Positions 9,901 to 18,539 of a stretch of 64,000 bases of DNA are shown here, one piece after another. Source of the stretch: Mucilaginibacter ginsenosidivorax (GTDB lineage: Bacteria > Bacteroidota > Bacteroidia > Sphingobacteriales > Sphingobacteriaceae); assembly GCF_007971525.1 (NCBI RefSeq), contig NZ_CP042437.1, positions 6,262,001 through 6,326,000 on the forward strand. Reading direction: 5' to 3'. The translations under genes were made by a program, and so were the position numbers. Below the pieces are notes generated by a model. It searched no databases. It was not told where the DNA came from and saw only the letters and a list, made by a program, of their open reading frames with translations. How positions within the stretch are numbered: the first letter of the stretch is position 1; each line of letters starts with the position of its first letter.

Positions 9901-10257
9901 CAGCAGCCCGATAAGATCTTTTACCAGGGCCTAAGCTGGAAAAAACTGGGCGACCAGGAGCATGCCAAACAGATTTTTGATAAGCTGATAGCCTATGGCA
10001 AAGCCCATGAAAACGATGTAGTGAAAATAGATTACTTTGCCGTATCTCTCCCCAATCTGCTCATCTTCGACGACGATTTAAACCTGCGCAACACCATTCA
10101 CACTTACTTTTTACAGGGATTAGGAATGCTGGGTTTGCATGAGTTTGATGCTGCGCTGGCCCTGTTTACCAAAGTGCTGCAACTTGATAGTGCCCATGCC
10201 GGTGCAAAGGCCCATTTGGAGATGACCAAACAGCAATTGAACGTGACAAACTATTAA
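6913..10257 (+). CDS. DUF5107 domain protein with C-terminal TPR array
   Basis: This 1114-residue protein has no signal peptide, so it is likely cytoplasmic. About residues 45-345 form a DUF5107 domain with a galactose-mutarotase-like look (VMILPQLGGRIQTAFDK, TGPWISGGIEFNWPQHH, WWANPAVKVND). From about 455 to the end there are many 34-residue TPR-like units (for example NNALGKWYIRKGQFAKAEPF and YYLGNLFYDKRQYDDAVSNW). The gene starts 15 bp after the sugar-porter stop, so they are co-transcribed. DUF5107-TPR proteins recur in Bacteroidetes glycan loci. A sugar-binding or sugar-modifying role is plausible from the fold, but I know of no certain function. The large TPR part suggests protein partners. 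Confidence 0.82.
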   Translation: MQSSTVSVWEEQVIIPTYGVGKPDKNPMFFEKRVYQGSSGVVYPNPVIEKIADEKEDKEYTGLFLENKYLKVMILPQLGGRIQTAFDKVKQRHFIYHNQVIKPALVGLTGPWISGGIEFNWPQHHRPSTFDPVDYKLEEHADGSKTVWVNEVERMFHTKGMAGFTLHPDTAYIEIKAKLFNRSALPQTFLWWANPAVKVNDYYQSVFPPDVNAVFDHGKRDVSDFPIATGTYYKVDYSPGTDISMYKNIPVPTSYMAINSDYDFVGGYEHDTEAGLLHVANHHVSPGKKQWTWGHSDFGQAWDRNLTDEDGPYIELMTGVFTDNQPDFSWLMPYEEKTFTQYFLPYRELGMVKNASKDILLALSKNGDKVTIKVQVTSAQTDLHISLSYKGEELFAHTGTIVPEVVFVQELTVAAGLDENALLLIITNSSNQEVLRYEPAKNKKNEMPIPAKPALEPADVESVEQLFLTAQHLEQYRHATYSPVPYYEEALRREPTDIRNNNALGKWYIRKGQFAKAEPFLRQAVETGIQRNPNPYDSEPYYNLGLCLKYLGRADEAYTVFYKSTWSNAWKDTGFFEVAKTDMARGHFALALDHINQSLDRNANNSKAYVIKMAALRNLKQLDKALQVADIALERDSFNLGVIFEKIQAYKLLGEADKMAACIDELIVLSRNDDQNYLEYALDHAAAGLYGEANQLLQLALKDGGNNPMVYYSLGYFSYKNDLADVAKQWFKKAAAADPYLCFPNRLDEVNILQLAMELNPVDAKAPYYLGNLFYDKRQYDDAVSNWEKAAKLDETFPTVYRNLAIAYFNKQNNVEKALSYFERAFELDKTDARVLMELDQLYKRLNYPVDKRLKQLEDNLEVAEQRDDVYLERVTLYNLTGEYDKALGLLMKRQFHPWEGGEGKASGQYVFSLVQLAKQYIDEGDFNKAVANLNMAKSYPHNLGEGKLFGTQENDIDYWLGRAYEGLNQADAAKHYFTQSTIGLDEPSAAVFYNDQQPDKIFYQGLSWKKLGDQEHAKQIFDKLIAYGKAHENDVVKIDYFAVSLPNLLIFDDDLNLRNTIHTYFLQGLGMLGLHEFDAALALFTKVLQLDSAHAGAKAHLEMTKQQLNVTNY

Positions 10258-10260
10258 TTT

Positions 10261-10339
10261 AGTCTTAAGTTCGGAGTCTTAAGTTTTAAGTCAGAAAATG
10301 CCAGAGCAGCATTTGGGACTTACGACTTAAGGCTTCTGG
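10261..10339. repeat. Short inverted/tandem CTTAAGT repeat
   Basis: The spacer carries repeated AGTCTTAAGT words on the left and the inverted GACTTACGACTTAAGG on the right, so it can fold. Related words occur near 25780 and 32350. It may act as a transcript boundary between the DUF5107 and aldose-epimerase genes. No poly-T run follows. Confidence 0.45.
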
Positions 10340-10448
10340 CTAAATAACTTATGCATCAATTAATCAAGCTAAATAGTTTTAGCTTAATTAAATATGTGTT
10401 ATAATTACAATAATATAATTTACCTTGAGCCATAAAACCAACCAAATC

Positions 10449-11492
10449 ATGATCAAAAGCCAAAACAGGATATCGCAACAGGAATGGGGCGAACATGTTG
10501 GCTGTAAGGTTTACTTTTTCAGGCTCGAAAATAGTTCAGGGGCATATGTGGAGCTTACCAATTATGGCGCTACACTGGTATCAGCAGTAGTGCCGGATAA
10601 GGCGGGAAACCTGGAAAATGTAATATTAGGCTACCATTCATTACCGGGCTGTATTGCCGACGAATGCTATTTAGGTGCCACCATAGGCCGCTTTGCCAAC
10701 AGGATTGGCGGGGCGGAATTTACTTTGAACGGAACAGTGTACCACCTGGACGCCAATGATGGCAACAACTCCAACCATGGCGGCAATGCCGGCTTTAATA
10801 CCCGGGTTTTTGATTATCAAATAACCGAAAGTGGCGTAGCCTTTAGCCTGCTGAGTAAGGATGGTGATGGCGGCTACCCCGGAGACCTTAAACTGGTAGT
10901 AACTTATGAGTGGACTGATGATAATGAACTGAAAATCAAATACCAGGCCACAGCCGACAAGCAAACGGTGGCCAATTTTACCAACCACGCTTACTTCAAT
11001 CTATCTGCCGGTGAGGGTGGTATTTTTGACCATACCCTTAAAGTTTATGCAGATAATGTACTGGACGTTGATGCCGCCTACGTGCCAACCGGCCTGGTAA
11101 AACCAGCCGGCAAAAGGACTTTAAATGGCGAAGTATTAAGGGATAAAATGATGGCCGGCGGCGATACCATTAACGGTTATAACAATTGCTTTTTGCTGCA
11201 AAACGATGCCCGGCATACCCTGAAACCCGCCGCGCTGCTTATAGATAACGCCTCGGGGCGCCAGGTTGAAGTTGCTACTTCCTACCCATCGGTAGTGGTA
11301 TATACCGGCGATTATCTCCGAAGCAAAATTCCCGGAAATTATTCAAGGCCATACCGGCCTTTTGATGGCTTGTGCCTGGAGTGCCAGCATTATCCCGATA
11401 GCCCCAATCATGCTCATTTTCCATCGGCCATATTAAACCCCGGCGAAGCCTTTTGCCAGGTTATTGTGTACAAATTTGGGGTGGTAGCTTAA
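10449..11492 (+). CDS. galM: Aldose 1-epimerase (galactose mutarotase)
   Basis: This 347-residue enzyme of the GalM family interconverts the alpha and beta anomers of free aldoses. It shows the conserved blocks LTNYGATLVSAVVPDKAG and LGATIGRFANRI, the catalytic histidine in NFTNHAYFNL (His180) and the catalytic glutamate in CLECQHYPDSPNH (Glu311). The frame extends upstream to a TTG at 10425, but the ATG at 10449 gives the natural start. There is no signal peptide, so it acts in the cytoplasm, as fits a gene next to a monosaccharide importer. It is separated from the DUF5107 gene by 191 bp containing a small repeat, and is followed by a terminator-like hairpin. Confidence 0.94.
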   Translation: MIKSQNRISQQEWGEHVGCKVYFFRLENSSGAYVELTNYGATLVSAVVPDKAGNLENVILGYHSLPGCIADECYLGATIGRFANRIGGAEFTLNGTVYHLDANDGNNSNHGGNAGFNTRVFDYQITESGVAFSLLSKDGDGGYPGDLKLVVTYEWTDDNELKIKYQATADKQTVANFTNHAYFNLSAGEGGIFDHTLKVYADNVLDVDAAYVPTGLVKPAGKRTLNGEVLRDKMMAGGDTINGYNNCFLLQNDARHTLKPAALLIDNASGRQVEVATSYPSVVVYTGDYLRSKIPGNYSRPYRPFDGLCLECQHYPDSPNHAHFPSAILNPGEAFCQVIVYKFGVVA

Positions 11493-11499
11493 GTTTTCC

Positions 11500-11526
11500 C
11501 TGCTTTTTTATAAGCAGCTCTTTTTG
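11500..11526 (+). terminator. Probable rho-independent terminator after galM
   Basis: CTGCTT at 11500-11505 pairs with AAGCAG at 11512-11517 around a six-base loop, followed by CTCTTTTTGT. It lies 8 bp past the galM stop. The stem is short (6 bp), so termination may be partial. Confidence 0.55.
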
Positions 11527-11587
11527 TATAAAAAAACAATACTTTTTTATACAAATGAGATACTAATGCTATACTTTTTTTCAAAAA

Positions 11588-11605
11588 ATTCACAAAAAGT
11601 ATCAA
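11588..11605. promoter_or_regulatory. Candidate AraC operator, copy 2
   Basis: ATTCACAAAAAGTATCAA differs from the copy at 2932-2949 by one base. It lies 443 bp upstream of the susC start, inside an AT-rich block of direct and inverted ATACTTTTT words. The shared site links the AraC gene to this SusC/SusD operon; binding is inferred. Confidence 0.45.
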
Positions 11606-12048
11606 CTTTTTCGCACTCCCCAAAGTGCTGTTTTTTCATGTGGCAGGTAATTAATGGACTAACCCATTTTGATGGCCAAAAATCATAAAATTGTCCATCC
11701 TTTTTGAAAGTAAATCCATTTTTTGGTGCGCGCTCCCCACCTACATTTACAGAACCAATTATTAACTAAACCCATAAAGTATGTGAAGATTTTGACTCTT
11801 GACCCCAGGGGAGAAAAGCAGAACTACCAATTATAAAAAGCCAGGGAAGTATCCGCCCGATGTGATTTATGGAATTTGACAAGCGACCCTAAAAGTGGGC
11901 GTACACTATTTTCATATCTCCGAATTAACACCCAGGCCCACTCCTTAAAAAGATATTGCTTTTTTTTCGCCAATAACTGATCCTGCATTTGAAAACAAAT
12001 ATTTGATCGCAAACCAATTAATGAATAACAAATTATGAACCAAATTTT

Positions 12049-15000
12049 ATGAAGCCACTTTACATTTTTAGTAAACTACTTTCAAAAAATAACAGGCACC
12101 TTATCCTGGGGCGTTGCACTATCCTTTTTGTGCTTACCCTGTTTTTTGGCAGTGCCTATTCGCAAACCAGGGTTACCGTTACAGGTAAGGTAACCGATAC
12201 CCTTGGCGTAAAAATACAGGGTGCTACCATATTGGCCGAAAACGTTAAAAATATCTCGACGTCGACGGATGAGAACGGCCGCTTTGTGCTGGATGTGCCC
12301 GTAGGTACATCATTACGTATCAGCTTTGTGGGTTTTACCGAGCAGCACGTTGTTGTTACTGCCGATAAAAAGATCTTCAACATCATCCTGAAAGAAAACA
12401 AGCTGATTGCCGAAGAAGTTGTAGTAACAGCCTTTGGTAAAAAGGAACGCAAGGAAGCGCTGGTAGGTTCGGTAACCAGCATAAAGCCCGGCGAACTTAA
12501 AATACCGGCAAGTAACTTAACCAATGCTTTGGCAGGGCAGGCAGCCGGTATTATTGCCTACCAGCGCAGTGGCCAGCCGGGGCAGGATAACGCCTCCTTC
12601 TTCATCAGGGGGGTAACTACCTTCGGTTACAAACGTGACCCGCTTATTTTGATTGATAACGTGGAGCTATCCACCAATGACCTGGCACGCTTAAATGTGG
12701 ATGATATTGCCAGCTTCTCTATCCTGAAAGATGCCAGTGCTACGGCCCTGTATGGTGCACGCGGTGCAAACGGTGTTATTTTGGTAAGCACTAAAGAGGG
12801 TAAGGAAGGCGCGCCCAAAATCAATTTCCGGTCGGAATATTCATCATCTCAATCAACAAAGACGTTGGACCTTGTGGACCCGATCCAGTACATGAACCTG
12901 TACAACGAGGCCACGCTAACCCGCGACCCTAAATTGCCCCTGCCTTTCCCCGAAAGCAAGATCAGGAACACGCAGAATACCATAAACGGCACACCCGGCA
13001 GCAACCAATATGTATACCCCGCTGTGGATTGGCTTAACCTGTTGTTTAAAAAACGTGCCACTACCGAGCGTAATAATCTTAGCGTAAGCGGTGGCGGTAA
13101 TATTGCCCGCTACTATATAGCAGGAGCGTATAATGTTGATAACGGGGTATTGAAGAACGATATCCGCAACAATAACAACAATAACGTTAAGTTTAAAAAT
13201 TACCAGTTACGTTCAAACATCAACGTAAACATGACCAAGACTACCGAGGTAGTGGTAAGGCTATCAGGTACGTTTAGCGAGTATAACGGGCCTATTACTA
13301 CCGATGGTTCCTTCGCGTCCGATTTATATAACGTGGCCATCCATACCAGCCCCGTATTGTTCCCGGCTTATTTCCCGGCCGATTCGGCGAACCTGAACGC
13401 CCAGCACATCCTGTTTGGTAATACCGGGTTAACAGGTGGCTCCACGAGCAACAGTATCTCCTACAATAACCCTTACGCGTCATTATTGCGCGGGCATAAA
13501 AACTCGTCAGAGTCAAGGATGTCGGCCCAGCTGGAATTAAACCAAAACCTTAAGTTTATTACCGATGGTTTAAAATTCAGGGGGATATTTAATACCAACA
13601 GGTATTCTTATTTCACATCCCAATCGGCCTATTCGCCTTTTTACTATAACGTTAATACCTACGATAAGGAGACCAACAAGTATACCCTTACCTGGCTTAA
13701 CCCGCAGCCAACCGGCTACAACGTGGCGCAGGAATACCTGAGCTATTCGCCGGGCGGCACGCAGGTAAATACTTTTATTTATTTGCAGGGCGCGTTGGAG
13801 TACGCCAAATCATTCGGCAGCCATACCATAAACACCACATTGATAGGTACACAGCAGCAAACGCTGTATGCCAATGCCGGCGATTTGTTATCGGCCTTGC
13901 CGTATCGCAACCTTGGCCTGGCAGGCAGGGTAACCTACTCTTTTAAAAGCAGGTATTTTGCCGAGTTTAACTTTGGCTATAACGGATCGGAGCGCTTTTC
14001 GGCCAATCACCGTTATGGTTTCTTCCCAACCATTGGCGCATCATGGGTTGTATCCAATGAAGACTGGTGGACGCCGGGGATTGTTGATCGCTTAAAAATC
14101 CGCGCCAGCCACGGTTTGGTTGGTAACGATGCCATCGGTTCGCAGCGTTTCTTCTACCAATCGGTAGTGCAGTTTAACCAAGGTTATAATTATGCGCAGT
14201 TTGGTATCAATAACCAGTACGAGCGTAAAGGGGTAACCATCCAGAACTACGAGAATACCGACGTAACCTGGGAAACCTCGAGGCAAACCAACGTTGCCGT
14301 TGAAATGACATTGCTGAAAAATTTCAACATCGTGGCCGAGTTTTATAAAAACCATCGCTATAACATTTTACAGCAACGCGCAAGCATCCCTGTAAGCGAA
14401 GGCCTGGAGGCACCAATAAGCGCCAACCTGGGCGTGGTAGATTCAAAGGGTATCGATTTATCTATGGATTATAAGCAAAACTTTGGCAACAGCGCCTGGG
14501 CATCAATCCGCGGTAACTTTACCTACTCCAATAACAAATACAGCTACATTGAAGAGCCCGACTATAAAGAGCCATGGCGCCACGCTATTGGCCAGCCCAT
14601 AAGCCGCGGTTATGGCTACGTTGCCGAACGCTTGTTTGTTGACGACCAGGAAGCGGCAAACTCGCCTACCCAGATCTTTAACGGCAGCGGTATAAAGCCA
14701 CAGGGCGGCGATATTAAATACCGCGATTTAAACGGCGATGGCAAAATAGATGTATTGGATATGGCCTATCTGGGTTATCCGCAAACGCCCGAAATTGTGT
14801 ATGGTTTCGGTTTTTCAACCGGCTATAAGGGTTTTGATCTTTCGGCATTTTTCCAGGGACAGGCAAGGGTATCGTTCTTTGTCGATCCTACCAGGGTAAG
14901 CCCTTTTATTCAAAGCCCCGATCCTTATGTTTACGGCAATACCCAGGTATTAACCGAGTTTGCCAACAGCCACTGGAGCGAAGAGCACCAGGATTTGTAT

Positions 15001-15294
15001 GCAGCCTATCCGCGCCTGGGTGTTAACTCAACCGTGATATCAAACAACCTGCAGCCAAGCACCTGGTGGCTGCGCGATGGCAGCTTTATGCGCCTTAAAT
15101 CATTAGAGGTTGGTTATACACTGCCCACACGCATAGCCAAATCATTAAGGGTATCAAACTTAAGAATTTACTTTAACGGCCTGAACTTGCTTACCTGGAG
15201 CCCCTTCAAACTATGGGATCCTGAGCAGGGTGGTAACGGCTTTGCGTACCCGATACAAAAAGTATACAACATAGGCTTAAACGTGAATTTATAA
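12049..15294 (+). CDS. SusC/RagA-family TonB-dependent outer-membrane transporter (PUL1)
   Basis: This 1081-residue protein has a long signal peptide (to about 38, ending SAYSQ), a carboxypeptidase-regulatory-like beta domain (about 41-125) and a plug domain (about 135-245) with the SusC signature DASATALYGARGANG near 228-242. A C-terminal 22-strand barrel ends in the typical aromatic/hydrophobic KVYNIGLNVNL. SusC proteins import oligosaccharides across the outer membrane using TonB energy, capped by SusD. The susD gene follows after 22 bp. There is no N-terminal secretin/TonB-short (STN) extension, so it is probably not the FecR-signalling type, which agrees with control by the local AraC regulator. 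Confidence 0.96.
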   Translation: MKPLYIFSKLLSKNNRHLILGRCTILFVLTLFFGSAYSQTRVTVTGKVTDTLGVKIQGATILAENVKNISTSTDENGRFVLDVPVGTSLRISFVGFTEQHVVVTADKKIFNIILKENKLIAEEVVVTAFGKKERKEALVGSVTSIKPGELKIPASNLTNALAGQAAGIIAYQRSGQPGQDNASFFIRGVTTFGYKRDPLILIDNVELSTNDLARLNVDDIASFSILKDASATALYGARGANGVILVSTKEGKEGAPKINFRSEYSSSQSTKTLDLVDPIQYMNLYNEATLTRDPKLPLPFPESKIRNTQNTINGTPGSNQYVYPAVDWLNLLFKKRATTERNNLSVSGGGNIARYYIAGAYNVDNGVLKNDIRNNNNNNVKFKNYQLRSNINVNMTKTTEVVVRLSGTFSEYNGPITTDGSFASDLYNVAIHTSPVLFPAYFPADSANLNAQHILFGNTGLTGGSTSNSISYNNPYASLLRGHKNSSESRMSAQLELNQNLKFITDGLKFRGIFNTNRYSYFTSQSAYSPFYYNVNTYDKETNKYTLTWLNPQPTGYNVAQEYLSYSPGGTQVNTFIYLQGALEYAKSFGSHTINTTLIGTQQQTLYANAGDLLSALPYRNLGLAGRVTYSFKSRYFAEFNFGYNGSERFSANHRYGFFPTIGASWVVSNEDWWTPGIVDRLKIRASHGLVGNDAIGSQRFFYQSVVQFNQGYNYAQFGINNQYERKGVTIQNYENTDVTWETSRQTNVAVEMTLLKNFNIVAEFYKNHRYNILQQRASIPVSEGLEAPISANLGVVDSKGIDLSMDYKQNFGNSAWASIRGNFTYSNNKYSYIEEPDYKEPWRHAIGQPISRGYGYVAERLFVDDQEAANSPTQIFNGSGIKPQGGDIKYRDLNGDGKIDVLDMAYLGYPQTPEIVYGFGFSTGYKGFDLSAFFQGQARVSFFVDPTRVSPFIQSPDPYVYGNTQVLTEFANSHWSEEHQDLYAAYPRLGVNSTVISNNLQPSTWWLRDGSFMRLKSLEVGYTLPTRIAKSLRVSNLRIYFNGLNLLTWSPFKLWDPEQGGNGFAYPIQKVYNIGLNVNL

Positions 15295-15316
15295 TTAACA
15301 GAAAAAAGCAGAAGAT

Positions 15317-17230
15317 ATGAAATCGTCATATTATAAATTGATTTGTGTGATTGTGCTGTGTTCCATGAGCCTTTCATGTAAAAAATACCTTGATGTTACC
15401 CCCGATAATGTGGGCACGCTTGAATATGCCTTCAGGAACCGTAACGAGGCCGAAAACTACCTGTTTTCGTGCTACGCTACCATGACGCAGATGAACAACG
15501 TGGTAAACGATCCGGGTTTTGCAACATCGTCAGAAATTGTGTACCCCAACACCCTGAACGATCACTACTTTAACGAGGTGGGCTTTAACATGATCAGGGG
15601 CCTGCAAACCACCGCAAACCCAAGCATCAACTACTGGGATGGCACCAACGGGGGCAGTAATTTGTTCCAGGCCATCAGGAGGTGTAACATCATGCTCGAA
15701 AACATTGATAAGCCTATTGATTTAAGCGCATCAGAAAAAAAACGATGGATTGCCGAGGTTAAATTTTTAAAGGCCTACTACCATTATTACATGATAAGGA
15801 TGTACGGGCCCATTATTTTAATAAAAACCAATAACCCGGTTAATGCCAGCACAGCCGATGTAAAACGCAGCCGCTCGTCGGTTGATGAATCATTTGCCTA
15901 CGTGGTATCGTTATTGGATGAAGCCATACCCGATTTGCCGCCTGTTATTGAAAGCCAGGCTACCGAGTTTGGCCGCATTACCAAATTTATAGCCATGAGC
16001 GTAAAGGCCGAGGTTTTAACCACGGCTGCAAGTCCGCTGTTTAACGGCAACCCCGACTATGCCAATTTTAAGGATAATACAGGCAAGCTGCTTTTTTCGT
16101 CAAGTGCCGATGCCAATAAATGGAAACTGGCTGCCGATGCCTGTAAAGCCGCTATCACCGAGTGCGAGGCGCAGGGCCTGCACCTGTACACTACGCCGCC
16201 AACGGTAAGTGTGGGCAATGTATCAGATAAGCTGAAAAAGGTATTAACCCTGCAGGCCATGATCACCGATAAATGGGAGCAAAACCCCGAGCTGATCTGG
16301 GCCTTAAATTACGGTTTTGGTTACCAGGGCTTTACTATCCCAAGGATGACGGATAAATCCGAAAGCCTGGCATCAACCTATCCATCAACATTCGCGGTGC
16401 CCATTGCAACTGCCGAGCTATATTATACCAGCAATGGTGTGCCCATTAACGAGGATAAAACTTTTGACTATACCAACCGCTATACCCCGCAAACCGGCGA
16501 TGATGCCAATGGCTCGTACATCAAATCGGGCTATCAAACGGCAAAAGGCCACTTTAACCGCGAACTGCGTTTTTATGCCAGCATTGGTTTTGATGGCGGC
16601 ATCTGGTTTGGCAACGGCAAGCTGGATGAAAGCAGCGCTTATTATGTGCAGGCCCGTGGCCCTTACGCATTAGCGGGGCCTAAAAGTTTAAGCGCCACCA
16701 ATATTACCGGTATGTGGCCAAAAAAACTGGCCAACTACCTGTCGGTTTATGATGAGGTTTTTACCGCTGTTGATTTTCATATGCCGCGGATGCGCCTGGC
16801 GGGCCTTTACCTGCTGTATGCCGAAGCGCTTAATGAATCGCAGGGGCCTGTTGCCGAAGTTTTTACTTACATAGATAAAGTAAGGGCAAGGGCAGGCTTG
16901 GGCGGCGTACAGGCTTCATGGGGCAGCTATTCAAAAACACCCGACAAGCCAAATACCAAAGATGGCCTGCGCGAAATTATCCACCGCGAAAGAAGGATTG
17001 AACTATGTTTTGAAGGCCAGGCCGGCTGGGATTTACGCCGCTGGAAAGAGTTGCAGGATGTGCTAAGCAGGCCCATACAAGGCTGGAATGTTAACGAAGG
17101 CGATGCCGCGAATTATTACCGCCCGCAAACGGTTATTATACCCGTGTTTGGGATTAAGGATTATTTATGGCCTATCCAGACAAGCGATATTGTAGTGGAT
17201 AACAACCTTAACCAAAACCCATACTGGTAG
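15317..17230 (+). CDS. SusD/RagB-family outer-membrane lipoprotein (PUL1)
   Basis: This 637-residue lipoprotein has a lipobox ending LSC followed by KKYLDVTPDN. TPR-like helices make up the N-terminal half (for example RWIAEVKFLKAYYHYYMIRM). The C-terminal SusD signature RRIELCFEGQAGWDLRRW is near residues 558-575. It caps the SusC barrel and binds glycan at the cell surface. At 637 residues it is somewhat longer than the usual 500-600. It lies 22 bp after susC and 49 bp before the next lipoprotein gene, all in one operon. Confidence 0.95.
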   Translation: MKSSYYKLICVIVLCSMSLSCKKYLDVTPDNVGTLEYAFRNRNEAENYLFSCYATMTQMNNVVNDPGFATSSEIVYPNTLNDHYFNEVGFNMIRGLQTTANPSINYWDGTNGGSNLFQAIRRCNIMLENIDKPIDLSASEKKRWIAEVKFLKAYYHYYMIRMYGPIILIKTNNPVNASTADVKRSRSSVDESFAYVVSLLDEAIPDLPPVIESQATEFGRITKFIAMSVKAEVLTTAASPLFNGNPDYANFKDNTGKLLFSSSADANKWKLAADACKAAITECEAQGLHLYTTPPTVSVGNVSDKLKKVLTLQAMITDKWEQNPELIWALNYGFGYQGFTIPRMTDKSESLASTYPSTFAVPIATAELYYTSNGVPINEDKTFDYTNRYTPQTGDDANGSYIKSGYQTAKGHFNRELRFYASIGFDGGIWFGNGKLDESSAYYVQARGPYALAGPKSLSATNITGMWPKKLANYLSVYDEVFTAVDFHMPRMRLAGLYLLYAEALNESQGPVAEVFTYIDKVRARAGLGGVQASWGSYSKTPDKPNTKDGLREIIHRERRIELCFEGQAGWDLRRWKELQDVLSRPIQGWNVNEGDAANYYRPQTVIIPVFGIKDYLWPIQTSDIVVDNNLNQNPYW

Positions 17231-17279
17231 TTTACCGGTGCTGTAAAAATTTCAAATGATTAATATTAAAATATAAATT

Positions 17280-18506
17280 ATGAAAAAGATCAATAACCGC
17301 AGATCCCTTTCAGTTTTGCTGTTAGCGCCCGTTTTGCTCATGATGCTTTTTGCGTCCTGTAAAAAAGCCGAGTCGAACATCGAGGTGGTATCCAACGATC
17401 CTACCAAACCGGGGCCTGTAACCAATGTTAACGTAACCAATTTAAACGGCAGCGCCAGGTTAACCTACACCTTGCCCAATTCAAAAAACCTGCTGTACGT
17501 TTTGGCCAAATACGCCATTAACGATAAAACCGTGCGCGAAACCAAGGCCAGCTATTATACCGATACCATTACGGTTGATGGCTTTGCCCGCGCCCAGGAG
17601 TACACGGTTACCCTGTATGCCGTAAGCCGTGCCAATATCATGTCCGATCCGGTTACCGTAAAGGTAAACCCGCTTACACCAAACTATCAGCTGGTTAACG
17701 CGGCACTAAACATTACTGCCGATTTTGGCGGCGCAAACTTTTTTGGCCTCAACCCCAATAAAGCGCCCATTGCCATGCATGTGCTTACGTTTAACACCAA
17801 AACCAACAAGTACGATGAGCAGGACCCTAACTACATTAGTACCGATACCGTTAACTTTTCGGTACGTGGCTTTAGCGCCGTAGCCACCAAGTTTGGCGTT
17901 TACACTACCGACAGGTTTGGCAACCACTCTGATACCTTGTTTAAAACATTAACACCACTGTATGAAACCCTGCTGGATAAAAGCAAGTTTTATGTATACC
18001 ACCTGGCCAGCGATAGCCCTATTGGTTACGGCTGGGAGTTAAAATACCTGTTTGATGGCAGCACCAATGAACCGGGCTGGCATACTTTAGGCGCGCCAAC
18101 CAACCAGTGTACATTCGGTTTGGGCGTAACCGCCAAGCTGAGCCGTTTTGTGCTGTGGGAAAGGCTTAACAGTATCTATTCGTACCAAAACATCCAGAAC
18201 TTCACCCTATGGGGTACCACGGTTGATAACCCGCATGATTCTGTTTTGCCAAAAAACTCGGCACCGGGCACCATATCCGGCGATTGGGTTAACCTGGGCA
18301 ACTTCGTGTTTCCGCCGCCGCCGTCGGGCCTGCCAAATAACCAGGCCAACGCATCTGATCTGGCCTTTGTTGCCGCTGGCGTAAACTTTGCTATTCCGTT
18401 TGCTGCGCCGGCTACCAAATATATCAGGCTGGATGTATCGCGCACGTTTGGTGGCTTAAACTATGTAAACGCAATTGAAGTATCGTTATACGGCAATCCT
18501 TTGTAA
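17280..18506 (+). CDS. Surface lipoprotein, DUF4959/DUF5126/DUF5000-type (discoidin-like C-terminus)
   Basis: This 408-residue lipoprotein has lipobox FASC followed by KKAESN. An N-terminal FnIII-like domain (about 40-120, GPVTNVNVTNLNGSARLTY) and a middle beta domain precede a C-terminal discoidin/F5-8-like region (about 250-408) with YGWELKYLFDGSTNEPGWHT and YIRLDVSRTFGGLNYVNAIE. The architecture is that of Bacteroidetes proteins annotated as DUF4959-DUF5126-DUF5000 and found directly after susD. They are thought to be surface glycan-binding proteins. The next gene is a paralogue, sharing the YGWE...EPG[WF]HT block. Domain names rest on recalled family layouts. Confidence 0.78.
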   Translation: MKKINNRRSLSVLLLAPVLLMMLFASCKKAESNIEVVSNDPTKPGPVTNVNVTNLNGSARLTYTLPNSKNLLYVLAKYAINDKTVRETKASYYTDTITVDGFARAQEYTVTLYAVSRANIMSDPVTVKVNPLTPNYQLVNAALNITADFGGANFFGLNPNKAPIAMHVLTFNTKTNKYDEQDPNYISTDTVNFSVRGFSAVATKFGVYTTDRFGNHSDTLFKTLTPLYETLLDKSKFYVYHLASDSPIGYGWELKYLFDGSTNEPGWHTLGAPTNQCTFGLGVTAKLSRFVLWERLNSIYSYQNIQNFTLWGTTVDNPHDSVLPKNSAPGTISGDWVNLGNFVFPPPPSGLPNNQANASDLAFVAAGVNFAIPFAAPATKYIRLDVSRTFGGLNYVNAIEVSLYGNPL

Positions 18507-18539
18507 TACAACGTGTTGTTAACATTAAAAATTAAGAAA

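Larger units (their letters stand above)
11493..12048. other. Long leader/promoter region of susC (PUL1)
   Basis: This 556-bp AT-rich spacer has no credible gene. After the terminator it holds a 13-bp perfect inverted repeat (arms 11523-11535 and 11543-11555, 7-bp loop). It also has two direct copies of ATACTTTTTT 32 bp apart (11539 and 11571) and an inverted copy at 11594. The AraC-site candidate is at 11588-11605. The remaining 440 bp before susC show no clear structure, and a minus-strand frame at 11824-12012 looks spurious. Such long regions are common before susC genes. Confidence 0.6.
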
